52,563 bases of DNA from a virus, in the IMG/VR virus record IMGVR_UViG_3300030098_003463, positions 1 to 52,563 of that record. One strand, 5' to 3'. The notes beneath the pieces are model-generated. The model was not told the DNA's origin. It did no database searches and worked only from the letters and a program-made list of their open reading frames with translations. A program made the translations under genes and the position numbers. This document shows positions 24,933-32,189 of the stretch, one piece after another (position 1 is the stretch's first letter; every line of letters starts with the position of its first letter).

Positions 24933-25620
24933 GATCTGGCAAAAAGGCACAATCATGGCAACGCTGACGGGATTGATTCGCCCGTCAGCAAACAAAAAAA
25001 CAGGTCCGATGTTGCAGATAGCAACACTGGACACAAGGGACTCACCCACTCAGATCATAAAGAAGAAGCTCGATAGCAGTGTCTGTGGTGACTGCGCTCT
25101 TAAACGGACTGTCTGCTACGTCAATCCAATAAGCTTAAATGGTGTATGGAAATCAGCAGTTAACCAAGTAGTATCCAAATTGCCAGAAAAGCTTGGTGCT
25201 GTAAGGTTCGGCACGTATGGCAACCCAAGCAAACTGCCGCTTGCACTAATAAAAACAATAGCAAGCAAGGCAACATCATGGACAGGATATTGTCACGATT
25301 GGGAAACTGTCTCACCACAGTATGCCAAGTATTTTATGGCATCCATAGATGATCTCTCAGCTAAAAAGAAAGGAAGGTCAGCTATAGAAGACAAAGCTGT
25401 AGCAAATAAATTAGGCTACAGAACCTACAGAACCATCAGGTCAGTCAAAGAATTATTGCCTGACGAGATTCATTGCCCCCACGAAGAGAAAGGAGTGAAG
25501 TGCATAGACTGTAAGCTGTGCAGTGGGAACAATAGTAAGGCCAAGAACATTGCCATCACAATAGGTGGCCCATCAAACAAACAAGTTCATTACCACACCC
25601 ATTCAAAGGAGAACGGTTAA
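24907..25620 (+). CDS. DUF7227-like cysteine-cluster protein
   Basis: 237 residues. Conserved-looking parts are SSVCGDCALKRTVCYVN (three cysteines at about 79-89), RFGTYGNPSKLPLALIKTI, WTGYCHDWE, and a late CPHEEKGVKCIDCKLC. This arrangement is found in a phage protein family widespread in phages and plasmids (DUF7227, named from memory), with no proven function. The cysteines suggest a metal centre, possibly iron-sulphur. An ATG at 24955 (MATLTGL) is an alternative start and fits the family better, but the ribosome site GAAGGGAAGG favours 24907. Confidence 0.65.
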   Translation: MPKQSNTTKIWQKGTIMATLTGLIRPSANKKTGPMLQIATLDTRDSPTQIIKKKLDSSVCGDCALKRTVCYVNPISLNGVWKSAVNQVVSKLPEKLGAVRFGTYGNPSKLPLALIKTIASKATSWTGYCHDWETVSPQYAKYFMASIDDLSAKKKGRSAIEDKAVANKLGYRTYRTIRSVKELLPDEIHCPHEEKGVKCIDCKLCSGNNSKAKNIAITIGGPSNKQVHYHTHSKENG

Positions 25621-26160
25621 ATGGCATACTTTGAGACAGCAATTCAAATAGATACTGAAGTGGATGTAGCCTTAGAAATATCAGTAATTGATAGCTATAC
25701 AGGGTCAACGCTTGACTGTGATGTTGATGGCGTAGGCCCAGACATAGAAGTATCCATCGACACCTCTGATCTGCGTGACGAGATCAAAGAAGAATTTAGA
25801 GAGACACTCAGAGAGGAGCTTGTGTTAGAAATCAAGGAGGAGATAATCGAATCTATAGCACATGATAGTAACCCCTTCGCTAAGTTGGCGGCATTCGTCA
25901 GCCTCATTGATAGTCCTCATAAGCGAAACGTAGATTCTCGCATCGACAACGCAACATTATCATTTGGCAAAACACAGGAGAAACAAACAAACATAGAAAT
26001 AGAGCAGTTGAAAGAACACATCAAGAAACTGGAGAAGAAAGGAGAAGAGAAAGAAGACGAGGAATTTGGAGAAATGTCGTTAGGCGAAAAAAAGATGACT
26101 GTTAGTTTACTCCCACCGCAACCCGCATTCCCTAACAAACCTAACACGGAGGAGAAGTAA
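25621..26160 (+). CDS. Acidic coiled-coil protein, unknown function
   Basis: 179 residues. The acidic N-terminal part (VDVALEISVIDSYTGSTLDC) is followed by a Glu/Arg helix (DEIKEEFRETLREELVLEIK) and a second helix (IEIEQLKEHIKKLEKKGEEK). The ATG directly follows the preceding stop, and the next gene begins 1 nt after its stop. It probably forms an oligomer through the coils. No family recognised. Confidence 0.5.
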   Translation: MAYFETAIQIDTEVDVALEISVIDSYTGSTLDCDVDGVGPDIEVSIDTSDLRDEIKEEFRETLREELVLEIKEEIIESIAHDSNPFAKLAAFVSLIDSPHKRNVDSRIDNATLSFGKTQEKQTNIEIEQLKEHIKKLEKKGEEKEDEEFGEMSLGEKKMTVSLLPPQPAFPNKPNTEEK

Positions 26161-26161
26161 C

Positions 26162-27253
26162 ATGCGTAAAGGACTTGATGGAAGTCGTGGACCCGTAGTT
26201 GCATTAGCTGAGAAACTGGAGCAACAACGCAACAATATTGCAGACTACCGAGGCAACACCAAAGGTATGTCTGCTGTAGTAAACTACTCAGAAGATGGCA
26301 TCGACGGGATCGCACTGGCACTGGAAAACATCGGTGCCTTTCCCACCAACAAAATATGTGACTCGCAAATTGCTGCGCGTCTTAAGATTCCAAAGCTCTA
26401 TTGGGATCGTTGCCGTGACAACTCGCCAGAGTTGCTGACCACAAACGTCAACCACTGGCTACGCAACGAGCCAGAGGACAGATTGGTTCGCACCTTGTCT
26501 GGAACAGGCCGAGCCTTCCTGTCTAACCGCTATCGTAGCTTAGACAACTACGACTTAGCAGAAGCTGTGTTGCCGCCCATGATCGAAGCAGGATGCGAAG
26601 TCAAGTCTTGTGAGATCACGGATAGCCGCATGTATATCAAGGCTATTACCTATGAACGCCAAGCTGAGATCAAAGAAGGAGATACAGTAGCCGCAGGCAT
26701 CATGGTCAGCAACTCAGAGGTAGGACAAGGTGCTTTGTTTGCAGGAGCCTTCACAGAGCGTCTGATCTGCACTAACGGCATGGTCCACAATGATTGGGGC
26801 CAACGCAAGTATCATGTCGGTGCCAAGCAGACCTCTGGCAACACGGACCTCAACAGTGCTTGGGAGTTGTTCAGCGACAACACCAAAAGCCTGTCAGACC
26901 GTGCTTTCTGGGCGCAAGTATCTGATACGGTGCGTGGTGTGCTATCACAGGACGGCTTTGATCGCATCGTTGAGGACATGAGAGGTGCCGCAGGCGAATC
27001 TATCGACAGTGATCCTATCAAAGTTGTCGAGCGAACGCAGAAAAAGTATAAGCTTAACGACACAGAGAAAGGAGGTATACTACAGCACCTGTTACAAGGT
27101 GGAGAGATGTCGAAGTGGGGTCTGGCAAATGCTGTTACTCGCACAGCAGAAGACGCCAGTGAGTATGACCGCGCTACTGAGATGGAAGCTCTGGGCTGGA
27201 ACATCGTTAAGATGCCAGAACGCGAGTGGTCTTCTCTTATCGCCAAATCGTAA
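26162..27253 (+). CDS. DUF932 / phage-plasmid-like protein (TIGR03299 type)
   Basis: 363 residues. Typical marks are the early AIAARLKIPKLYW-like stretch (QIAARLKIPKLYWDRC), NHWLRNEPEDRLVRT, then GRAFLSNRYRSLDNYDLAEAVLPP and the later GQGALFAGAFTERLICTNGMV. DUF932 proteins are common on phages and conjugative plasmids, and their biochemical role is unknown. Codons are more G+C-rich than in neighbouring small genes. A strong terminator follows at once, so it closes the first early transcript. Confidence 0.88.
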   Translation: MRKGLDGSRGPVVALAEKLEQQRNNIADYRGNTKGMSAVVNYSEDGIDGIALALENIGAFPTNKICDSQIAARLKIPKLYWDRCRDNSPELLTTNVNHWLRNEPEDRLVRTLSGTGRAFLSNRYRSLDNYDLAEAVLPPMIEAGCEVKSCEITDSRMYIKAITYERQAEIKEGDTVAAGIMVSNSEVGQGALFAGAFTERLICTNGMVHNDWGQRKYHVGAKQTSGNTDLNSAWELFSDNTKSLSDRAFWAQVSDTVRGVLSQDGFDRIVEDMRGAAGESIDSDPIKVVERTQKKYKLNDTEKGGILQHLLQGGEMSKWGLANAVTRTAEDASEYDRATEMEALGWNIVKMPEREWSSLIAKS

Positions 27254-27260
27254 TCACCAT

Positions 27261-27297
27261 AGAGGGGCAGGGTCGAGTGGCTCTGCCCCTCTTTATT
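27261..27297 (+). terminator. Intrinsic terminator after the DUF932 gene
   Basis: AGAGGGGCAG (27261-27270) pairs exactly with CTGCCCCTCT (27283-27292), followed by a T-rich tail TTATTATA. It ends the first early block. Confidence 0.8.
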
Positions 27298-27310
27298 ATA
27301 GGAGATATCT

Positions 27311-27562
27311 ATGGCACAAACACCTGAAGATTTACTGGACAAATTCATAGAAGCTACAGCACAGGCACTCATCATTCATTGCCAAGAACAAGGTTGTAGC
27401 CTTGAGCTTGGCATAAAAGATTGGCAGGATGAGATGCCAGAGATACAAGAAAAGTTAACGGAAAGAGTATTAGACCAAGCTAAGTTTTTTATAGACTGCT
27501 ATCTACTTGACTTTCAAAGTAGATTCTCGCATCGACTATGGAGCAAACGCGATGACCATTAA
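27311..27562 (+). CDS. Small helical early protein
   Basis: 83 residues: MAQTPEDLLDKFIEATAQAL, HCQEQGCSLELGIKDW, then ERVLDQAKFFIDCYLLDFQSR. It is helical and amphipathic, with no membrane segment. The ribosome site AGGAG is 9 nt before the ATG, right behind the terminator tail. It overlaps the next start by 11 nt. Unknown function. Confidence 0.5.
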   Translation: MAQTPEDLLDKFIEATAQALIIHCQEQGCSLELGIKDWQDEMPEIQEKLTERVLDQAKFFIDCYLLDFQSRFSHRLWSKRDDH

Positions 27563-27905
27563 TGCAAATCAAAAGTTGTTTAGCCTTACTCAACTCTTAC
27601 ACACAATGAAACAAGACGATCCAGAGCAAGCAAGATACAGAAAGGACACACTAATAGAAGGACTTAAGAAAAGAAAAAGGACCGCTGTTAAAATTGCTAC
27701 GGCAATTCACGGTGCTACTACTGCACACCATCTAATGGAAGAAGGCAAAGACGATCCAAGTCTCAGCGAATTACATGCAGTTCAAGAAGGTATCAATCGG
27801 TCTTCTCAACTGTATCACACCTTCGAAAAGGTATGGAGAAACTATTGTGCAAAGTATTGGTCAGAGCAAATCTATGACAAAGATTATCTTTATGATTACT
27901 GTTAA
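27552..27905 (+). CDS. Early protein converging on the repressor module
   Basis: 117 residues from the ATG at 27552 (MTINANQKLFSLTQLLHTMK). An upstream TTG start at 27507 lies deep in the previous gene and has no ribosome site. It is helical with KKRKRTAVKIATAIHGATTAHH in the middle. Its stop shares TTAA with the stop of the leftward gene at 27902, so the two transcription units meet tail to tail. Function unknown. Confidence 0.5.
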   Translation: MTINANQKLFSLTQLLHTMKQDDPEQARYRKDTLIEGLKKRKRTAVKIATAIHGATTAHHLMEEGKDDPSLSELHAVQEGINRSSQLYHTFEKVWRNYCAKYWSEQIYDKDYLYDYC

Positions 27906-28504
27906 TGCTTGACCACTTTCATTTCAATGTAACCCCAATCGAAAGGCACCTGAAAAGACTGAGGTTTAATCTCCATTTCAGTGACCACCGAACAGAATTG
28001 ATTGACAGCATCCTGTAAATCGTAAGGGACTGTGTGTCGTGTAACTTCTGGCTCTGGCAATACTGGAAGATTCTGCCCCACAATTTCATTACGCATAGAG
28101 CGTAAGTATCCAGCAGACCACTCTTCCTCTTCTGCTTTGTCCAGTAAGTGGTCCCTGTCTGCCGTGTTCTCCATGCCAGCAACTTCAAGGTGATGGGTCC
28201 ACGACAGATCACGGCGTTCCACAGCAGGAAAAACAGACGCTACCCATGCACAGTTTCTAAGGGTAGTGTCTGATTTTCCTGTAAGAAAAACTGCTTGTGA
28301 GTAAGTATCTGGAAACTTGTTTTCGCCATACAAAATCCAATCTCCAATCCAAAAATTAATATGTTTATGTATGGCTTGAAGAACAACGCCAGCTTTAAAC
28401 CACTCTTCCCATGACGTATCTTCAGGAATCAAGTAGTGACTCTCCACAAAACTACCAGACAGACCAGACACTTTGCTTAAAGTGTCGCCAGACTCACTCA
28501 TCAC
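27902..28504 (-). CDS. Conserved regulator-like protein of the WWIGDW/LRNYAWV type
   Basis: 200 residues. The block FWIGDWILYGENKFPDTYSQ, then TLRNCAWVASVFP, then DLSWTHHLEVAGM and LDKAEEEEWSAGYLR is a form I know from phages and actinobacterial and proteobacterial regulators (consensus WWIGDWL.YGE..Y...Y, LRNYAWVA, LSWSHH.EVA, AE..GWS...LR). It is often found beside DNA-binding proteins and no precise role is known. It overlaps the XRE repressor gene by 11 nt and is co-transcribed with it, so it probably works in the same switch. Confidence 0.65.
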   Translation of the reverse strand: MMSESGDTLSKVSGLSGSFVESHYLIPEDTSWEEWFKAGVVLQAIHKHINFWIGDWILYGENKFPDTYSQAVFLTGKSDTTLRNCAWVASVFPAVERRDLSWTHHLEVAGMENTADRDHLLDKAEEEEWSAGYLRSMRNEIVGQNLPVLPEPEVTRHTVPYDLQDAVNQFCSVVTEMEIKPQSFQVPFDWGYIEMKVVKH

Positions 28505-28727
28505 ATCTCCTTTGACTTTGAAAACTCAACAAATCATTAGGCTTACAATCTAAAGCAACGCAAATTTTACCCAAAGTTTTAGCACTAATGTTTCGTTGGC
28601 GACTATTCCATATATCATTAACTAAGTTTTTGTCAGTGCCGCTTATCTCAGCAAGTTTTTTTTGAGAGCAAACGCCACGTGAACGTGCAGTATTTTTTAC
28701 GTTCCAGCAAAGTAGTAAATTGTTCAT
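28494..28727 (-). CDS. XRE-family (Cro/CI-type) repressor
   Basis: 77 residues, essentially one helix-turn-helix: CSQKKLAEISGTDKNLVNDIWNSR at about 20-43, then ISAKTLGKICVALDCKPNDLL. This is the XRE fold. There is no oligomerisation or protease domain, so it acts as a small Cro-like dimer. No ribosome site precedes the ATG, and the promoter -10 box ends 6 nt before it, so the message is predicted to be leaderless. It faces the divergent switch region with dyads, and it is the best candidate for the protein that reads the dispersed palindromes. Confidence 0.8.
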   Translation of the reverse strand: MNNLLLCWNVKNTARSRGVCSQKKLAEISGTDKNLVNDIWNSRQRNISAKTLGKICVALDCKPNDLLSFQSQRRCDE

Positions 28728-28733
28728 CTATTA

Positions 28734-28762
28734 AATATATCCATATAAATGTGGATCGTCAA
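28734..28762 (-). promoter_or_regulatory. Leftward promoter of the repressor module
   Basis: On the minus strand TTGACG (28762-28757), a 17-bp spacer and TATATT (28739-28734). The expected start point coincides with the repressor ATG at 28727. An inverted repeat ATCCA/TGGAT (28739-28756) covers the spacer. Confidence 0.7.
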
Positions 28763-28785
28763 CGATGCCGTGAGATGCTTGTATT

Positions 28786-28826
28786 TATAATTCTTGTTGA
28801 CAAGAATCCACATTGGAGCATATATT
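28786..28826 (+). promoter_or_regulatory. Rightward promoter and operator of the switch region
   Basis: TTGACA at 28797-28802, an 18-bp spacer and TATATT at 28821-28826 make one good promoter. TATAAT at 28786-28791 is a second -10 candidate. The near-perfect palindrome ATTCTTGTTGACAAGAAT (28790-28807) covers the -35 box, and TCCACATTGGA (28807-28817) follows it. Binding there would block rightward transcription. Confidence 0.6.
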
Positions 28827-28904
28827 GTGGGCGATAAAAATAGTATCTGGTGGATTTTGTTGGGAGCTATTATTTATACGTTAGCTCTTTTATTTTTTAC
28901 TTAA
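28827..28904 (+). CDS. Possible 25-residue membrane peptide
   Basis: GTG-initiated frame coding MGDKNSIWWILLGAIIYTLA and five more residues. It is one charged turn plus a single membrane helix. A GGAG lies 9 nt upstream. The -10 box TATATT touches the GTG, so this peptide would need the alternative upstream start at TATAAT. Too short to be sure. Confidence 0.3.
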   Translation: MGDKNSIWWILLGAIIYTLALLFFT

Positions 28905-28992
28905 CCTATGCTCTTGGAGAAAGCATAGAAGCAGCACATCGTAGCGGCAATAATGCCGTCCAATATTAATTGCAATTGAAAGGAAACTAATC
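28905..28992 (+). other. Leader with two hairpins
   Basis: CTATGCT/AGCATAG (28906-28912 with 28922-28928) and CGGCA/TGCCG (28945-28949 with 28954-28958) precede the ribosome site AAAGGAAA of the SSB-like gene. They may stabilise the message. Confidence 0.4.
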
Positions 28993-29658
28993 ATGGTAGG
29001 TGTACCCCTTCCCAAAGGCGACTTCGTTCCTCATCCTGCTGGTCAGCATGAAGGAACCATCTTTGAAGTAGAGGTTCGTCTTAATGAGGCAACTCAGTAT
29101 GGTCCAAAGAATCGGGTCATACTGAAAATTGAATCCGATACTAAAATGAAAGATGACAACGGCAATCCCATCTTAGATGATGATGGTTTTGAACGTGGAT
29201 TTGTCATTTGGGATTGGTTAACTGTTGCTCGTAAGCAAGGGTCGCGGTTTAGAGATCGCCGCGAAGCAGTGCTTGGCCGACCACTGAGTGAGGCAGAAAC
29301 ACGTGCCGATGAAATGGACCCCAACGAAGAGTTTGGGGGAAAGAAAATAGCTTATGTTGTCAAACATGCTCCCGGCAAAGAAGCTGGTCAAGTGTATGCT
29401 AACATACAAGCTATGTGGCTGGCTGGTGGAGCGGCTGAATATGATGAAGAAGCTCCAGCATCTGATGCCGTTACAAAGCGTATCAAGAAGCTTGAGTCTG
29501 CTTTAGACTTGAACACTGAAGAAGTTAGTGGTGTTCGTCAAAAATATTTGAAGACCGAATCTTTGGATAGCATATCTGGCAAGTTAGCCAGTAACTATAT
29601 CAAAGAATTAGAGAAGCAAATTCCCGTAGAAGACGAGGATGATGGTCTTCCTTTTTAA
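28993..29658 (+). CDS. SSB-like single-stranded DNA-binding protein candidate
   Basis: 221 residues. The first ~150 are beta-rich (GQHEGTIFEVEVRLNEATQY, NRVILKIESDTKMKDDNGNP, GFVIWDWLTVARK), like phage DUF669-type and SSB-like proteins. The C-terminal end is acidic and finishes DEDDGLPF, a close copy of the DDDIPF tip with which bacterial SSB recruits partners. It is single-gene, with its own leader and a strong terminator behind. Inferred role: coat ssDNA in phage replication and bring host enzymes. Confidence 0.55.
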   Translation: MVGVPLPKGDFVPHPAGQHEGTIFEVEVRLNEATQYGPKNRVILKIESDTKMKDDNGNPILDDDGFERGFVIWDWLTVARKQGSRFRDRREAVLGRPLSEAETRADEMDPNEEFGGKKIAYVVKHAPGKEAGQVYANIQAMWLAGGAAEYDEEAPASDAVTKRIKKLESALDLNTEEVSGVRQKYLKTESLDSISGKLASNYIKELEKQIPVEDEDDGLPF

Positions 29659-29691
29659 TAACCCATAAAAGTTCTATAAAATTTTTACCCC

Positions 29692-29729
29692 ACAGGGAGC
29701 AAGGCAATTCGGTCTTGCTCCCTGTTTTT
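29692..29729 (+). terminator. Intrinsic terminator after the SSB-like gene
   Basis: ACAGGGAGCAAG (29692-29703) pairs exactly with CTTGCTCCCTGT (29714-29725), followed by TTTTT. Twelve perfect base pairs. Confidence 0.9.
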
Positions 29730-29754
29730 AACCCAACCATAGGAGACTTGCCAA

Positions 29755-30573
29755 ATGGCAAAGCAACCTGAAGGTGTAAGCAAGAGCGACATGTTTTACG
29801 TAGACAACCCCGATATGATTCAAATTGTAGAGGGGTTCAATCACCGCGAAGACTTTTCAGACTTAAACAATCTGGTGGAGTCTATTATCCAGCGTGGCAT
29901 AGATACGCCACTACATGTCCGTAGGAACCGTGGCAACAAAGAACAGCCGTTTGCACTGGTAGCAGGAGAACGTAGGCTTAGAGCGGCTAAGATGGCCCAT
30001 GAAAATGGTGCTGGTCATATCCGCATTCCCGTCATCGTCAAGCAAGTAGATGACAAGCAAGCGTTTGAGGATAGCGTAGTAGAGAATATCGAACGCAAAA
30101 ACCTGAACCATGTCGAAGAGTCTAATGCTGTAGTTCGCATGGGACAGTTTGGATACAGCGTCAAAGAAATTGCCAACAAGTTCAGTCGCTCTGATCAGTG
30201 GGTAAGAGAGCGTCAAGTATTAGCAGAGGCGCACAGCGAAGTAAAGAAAGCTGTGATCAAGCGCAAGATTCCTACCGATGTAGCAGTAGGATTGGTCAAA
30301 GCCACAGACCTACCAAAGCAAGTAGGTGAGCTAAAAAAGATCCTTGTAAAAACTCAGGGATCAAAGAAAAATACTCGCAAAGCAGCAGCAACAATTATAG
30401 GAAAGAAGGTGCGTCCTGCAATAAAAGATTTAGAAAAAGTTAGGACAGCAGTGACTACTGCAGAGGGAATGGACGAAGCAAACCGAGAAATATTCTTAGC
30501 TGTATTAGAGTATACTTTAGGAGAGTTACCTGAAGAAGACCTTGGTCATTTCATTGATGTCCTCTGTGAGTAA
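29755..30573 (+). CDS. ParB-family DNA-binding protein
   Basis: 272 residues. The ParB/Spo0J N-terminal domain has LVAGERRLRAA at 68-78 (the GERR nucleotide box) and ENIERKNLNHVEE at 110-122 (matching EN..R.DLNPIEE). A helix-turn-helix at about 134-155 (YSVKEIANKFSRSDQWVRER) follows, then a basic linker and a C-terminal helical domain. Chromosomal and plasmid ParB proteins are CTP-dependent clamps that load at parS. No ParA gene is seen. An exact parS motif lies at 20924-20939. It has its own terminator-like hairpin downstream. It may serve segregation, replication or gene silencing. Confidence 0.85.
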   Translation: MAKQPEGVSKSDMFYVDNPDMIQIVEGFNHREDFSDLNNLVESIIQRGIDTPLHVRRNRGNKEQPFALVAGERRLRAAKMAHENGAGHIRIPVIVKQVDDKQAFEDSVVENIERKNLNHVEESNAVVRMGQFGYSVKEIANKFSRSDQWVRERQVLAEAHSEVKKAVIKRKIPTDVAVGLVKATDLPKQVGELKKILVKTQGSKKNTRKAAATIIGKKVRPAIKDLEKVRTAVTTAEGMDEANREIFLAVLEYTLGELPEEDLGHFIDVLCE

Positions 30574-30580
30574 GTAGACT

Positions 30581-30625
30581 AAATCAATGTGGTGGGTGCC
30601 TTGATTTTACCCACCACATTGATTT
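30581..30625 (+). terminator. 17-bp perfect hairpin after the ParB gene
   Basis: AAATCAATGTGGTGGGT (30581-30597) pairs exactly with 30609-30625. The T-run after it is short (TTTC), so it may be a weak terminator, a bidirectional one or a stabiliser of the 3' end. Confidence 0.65.
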
Positions 30626-30657
30626 CTAACTTAATTAATAACAAGGAGTTGCAATGA

Positions 30658-30990
30658 ATGAAGGTTTCTTTTAAACCCACACCTCAAGCACCAAGAAAGC
30701 CAATATTACAATACGATTGGGGCGACAATCCTGTTTGGCATATAGACATACCAAGTCATTCTAATCCAAGTTTTTTTTGGACCGTTACTTACTCTAAAAA
30801 CGGAATGTTTACTTGCAATTGTCCTGCACACAAAACAAAAAATAATTGCAAGCATATAAACCAAGTTATGATTAAATTAGGAGAAGAGTTTTTGTCTTTG
30901 TGCCTTACTAAAGACAATCAGTTGCCCTTGCTTTTGCTCAAAGAAATTTTTGCAAAAGCATTCGACAAGCATATATACTTCGATAGTTAG
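30658..30990 (+). CDS. SWIM-type zinc-finger protein
   Basis: 110 residues. C53-x-C55-x8-C64-x-H66 in FTCNCPAHKTKNNCKHINQV is the SWIM zinc finger (CxCxnCxH), used for DNA or protein contact. The N-terminal part is beta-rich (PVWHIDIPSHSNPSFFWTVT). Two ATGs overlap at the start. The first (30654) gives only a few codons before a stop, so the second is used, with ribosome site AAGGAG. Likely a DNA-binding or recruiting protein. Confidence 0.7.
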   Translation: MKVSFKPTPQAPRKPILQYDWGDNPVWHIDIPSHSNPSFFWTVTYSKNGMFTCNCPAHKTKNNCKHINQVMIKLGEEFLSLCLTKDNQLPLLLLKEIFAKAFDKHIYFDS

Positions 30991-31000
30991 GAATTGCCTT

Positions 31001-31258
31001 ATGAATGAGAACAATTTAATTAGCGACAAAGGAGAATTGCTTTGTAGTATACTTCCAAACCTTAACAAAGCCGATGCGTTTATATGCTTTGGGGTTACAT
31101 TCAATGAAACTGGCAATGACGAATTAGCCGTTGCAAGTTTTGGAGATCAAGAGGGTATCGTAGCTGCTATAGCCTACCTGTTAGCAGACACTACTTACAA
31201 CGACCTGTTGCCTGTTATACTTGAAACGATAGTTCGTATCAACTCAGAAAGTAGTTGA
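31001..31258 (+). CDS. Small protein of unknown function
   Basis: 85 residues from the ATG at 31001 (MNENNLISDKGELLCSILPN). A longer frame from 30950 overlaps the SWIM gene by 41 nt and has no ribosome site. It is acidic, alpha/beta, with AVASFGDQEGIVAAIAYLLA. The next promoter, TTGACA at 31255, begins inside its last codons. Confidence 0.5.
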   Translation: MNENNLISDKGELLCSILPNLNKADAFICFGVTFNETGNDELAVASFGDQEGIVAAIAYLLADTTYNDLLPVILETIVRINSESS

Positions 31259-31283
31259 CAAAATATGTAGATATATGTATATT
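31255..31283 (+). promoter_or_regulatory. Strong sigma70-type promoter of the small RNA
   Basis: TTGACA at 31255-31260, a 17-bp spacer and TATATT at 31278-31283. Only one base of the -10 box departs from the consensus. It overlaps the end of the preceding gene and fires into a non-coding stretch. Confidence 0.75.
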
Positions 31284-31289
31284 TGTAGA

Positions 31290-31452
31290 CAGACTTGAAT
31301 GATGAAGGCATTCATTGTAATTTCTTTGCTGCCTCCTTTACCTCCCCCAAGGCGGATTGGTGGACACCACACTGTCGCGGTTGTGGTAATAACTACAGCA
31401 AAGACAAACCAGTAAGCGTGTTGCCTTCATCAACATGCTTGCTGGTTTTTTT
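31290..31452 (+). ncRNA. Predicted free-standing small RNA of about 160 nt
   Basis: It starts about 7 nt after the -10 box above and ends at an intrinsic terminator. Inside, TCTTTGCTG (31323-31331) pairs exactly with CAGCAAAGA (31396-31404) and encloses short hairpins (CCAA/TTGG, GGTG/CACC, GTGGT/ACTAC). TGAATG/CATTCA forms a 5' hairpin. The only open frame (from 31295) has no ribosome site and runs through the terminator. Confidence 0.6.
31407..31452 (+). terminator. Intrinsic terminator of the small RNA
   Basis: 31407-31423 pairs with 31431-31447 along 17 bp including two G-U pairs, with a 7-nt loop, and ends in seven T (31446-31452). Confidence 0.9.
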
Positions 31453-31828
31453 GTTTACCTTGTGTGTTTTCGTAAGTCTCGACAGGGGAGTGGAGCTTAC
31501 GGAATTTAATGGGGAGATACCACACAAGGAGGTGAGTAGGAAGTAGCGAGATGGATAGCAAGTGTGCAGGGATACACTCTGCCGTCTGGGGATGTTTATC
31601 TTGCCGTGACCTTCCTACTCACCGCTTTTACTTGGGTCTGCGAAGCAGATCCAAGATATATACTTGCTTCGCAAGACAAGGGAAAAGGATAGGAAATAGA
31701 ATGCAGTCTTTAAAGCTTTACATACATAGGCGTAATCAGTACAGCCTGTACAGAATGCTTAAGCCTGTATATTGTCATCTCCCTACGGGAGATGCGCGTA
31801 CGCGCGTTATATAGGAGTCCTCTTAGTA
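31453..31828 (+). other. Second structured non-coding stretch
   Basis: 376 nt with a chain of stems. CCTTGTGTG/CACACAAGG (31458-31466, 31521-31529) encloses a 9-bp stem (31468-31476, 31496-31504). GGTGAGTAGGAAG pairs perfectly over 13 bp (31531-31543 with 31611-31623) and encloses GCAAG/CTTGC. An 11-bp hairpin with a GAA loop (31631-31655), a CTTGC/GCAAG hairpin (31663-31675), and an 8-bp hairpin with loop TAC (31776-31794) overlapped by the palindrome GCGCGTACGCGC (31794-31805) follow. Open frames across it are explained by the repeats. Confidence 0.5.
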
Positions 31829-32179
31829 ATGAAAATTCCTGCCAGAGAAGTATCTGCGCCATTGCCAGCACCACGCTGGAAAATGGAAGAGCTTGAAGCA
31901 GAGAAGCTTGTTGCCAAGCTTGTTGACAAAGTAGATTTGTCATACCCAAGAGCAGTCAAAGACAAGTCGATTAATTTACAGACTGCTCTTGCCATTGGTG
32001 TTGTTAAGGCCATGTTGAAGATGGCAGAAAAGGAGGGGTTATCACTTAAACAAGTAGAAAGTCTTGACTTGATGCAGTTAATGTTAGACCTCATATCCGC
32101 AGACAGAGACATTAACAAAGGAGAAATTTTAGACAAATACTTACAGCACAACTCAATTTATTTACCACCTAATCAGTAG
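31829..32179 (+). CDS. Helical early protein, unknown function
   Basis: 116 residues from the ATG at 31829 (MKIPAREVSAPLPAPRWKME). Helices follow: ELEAEKLVAKLVDKVDLSYP and LQTALAIGVVKAMLKMAEKE. AGGAG is 11 nt before the ATG; longer frames start inside hairpins. It leads the last early block, which probably handles replication and DNA ends. Confidence 0.55.
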   Translation: MKIPAREVSAPLPAPRWKMEELEAEKLVAKLVDKVDLSYPRAVKDKSINLQTALAIGVVKAMLKMAEKEGLSLKQVESLDLMQLMLDLISADRDINKGEILDKYLQHNSIYLPPNQ

Positions 32180-32189
32180 GAAGAAGCGT

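Noticed and set aside
31295-31814. Plus-strand frames of 83 and 87 residues
   Set aside because: They run through an intrinsic terminator or through a series of perfect inverted repeats and lack good ribosome sites, so the stretch is better explained as structured RNA.
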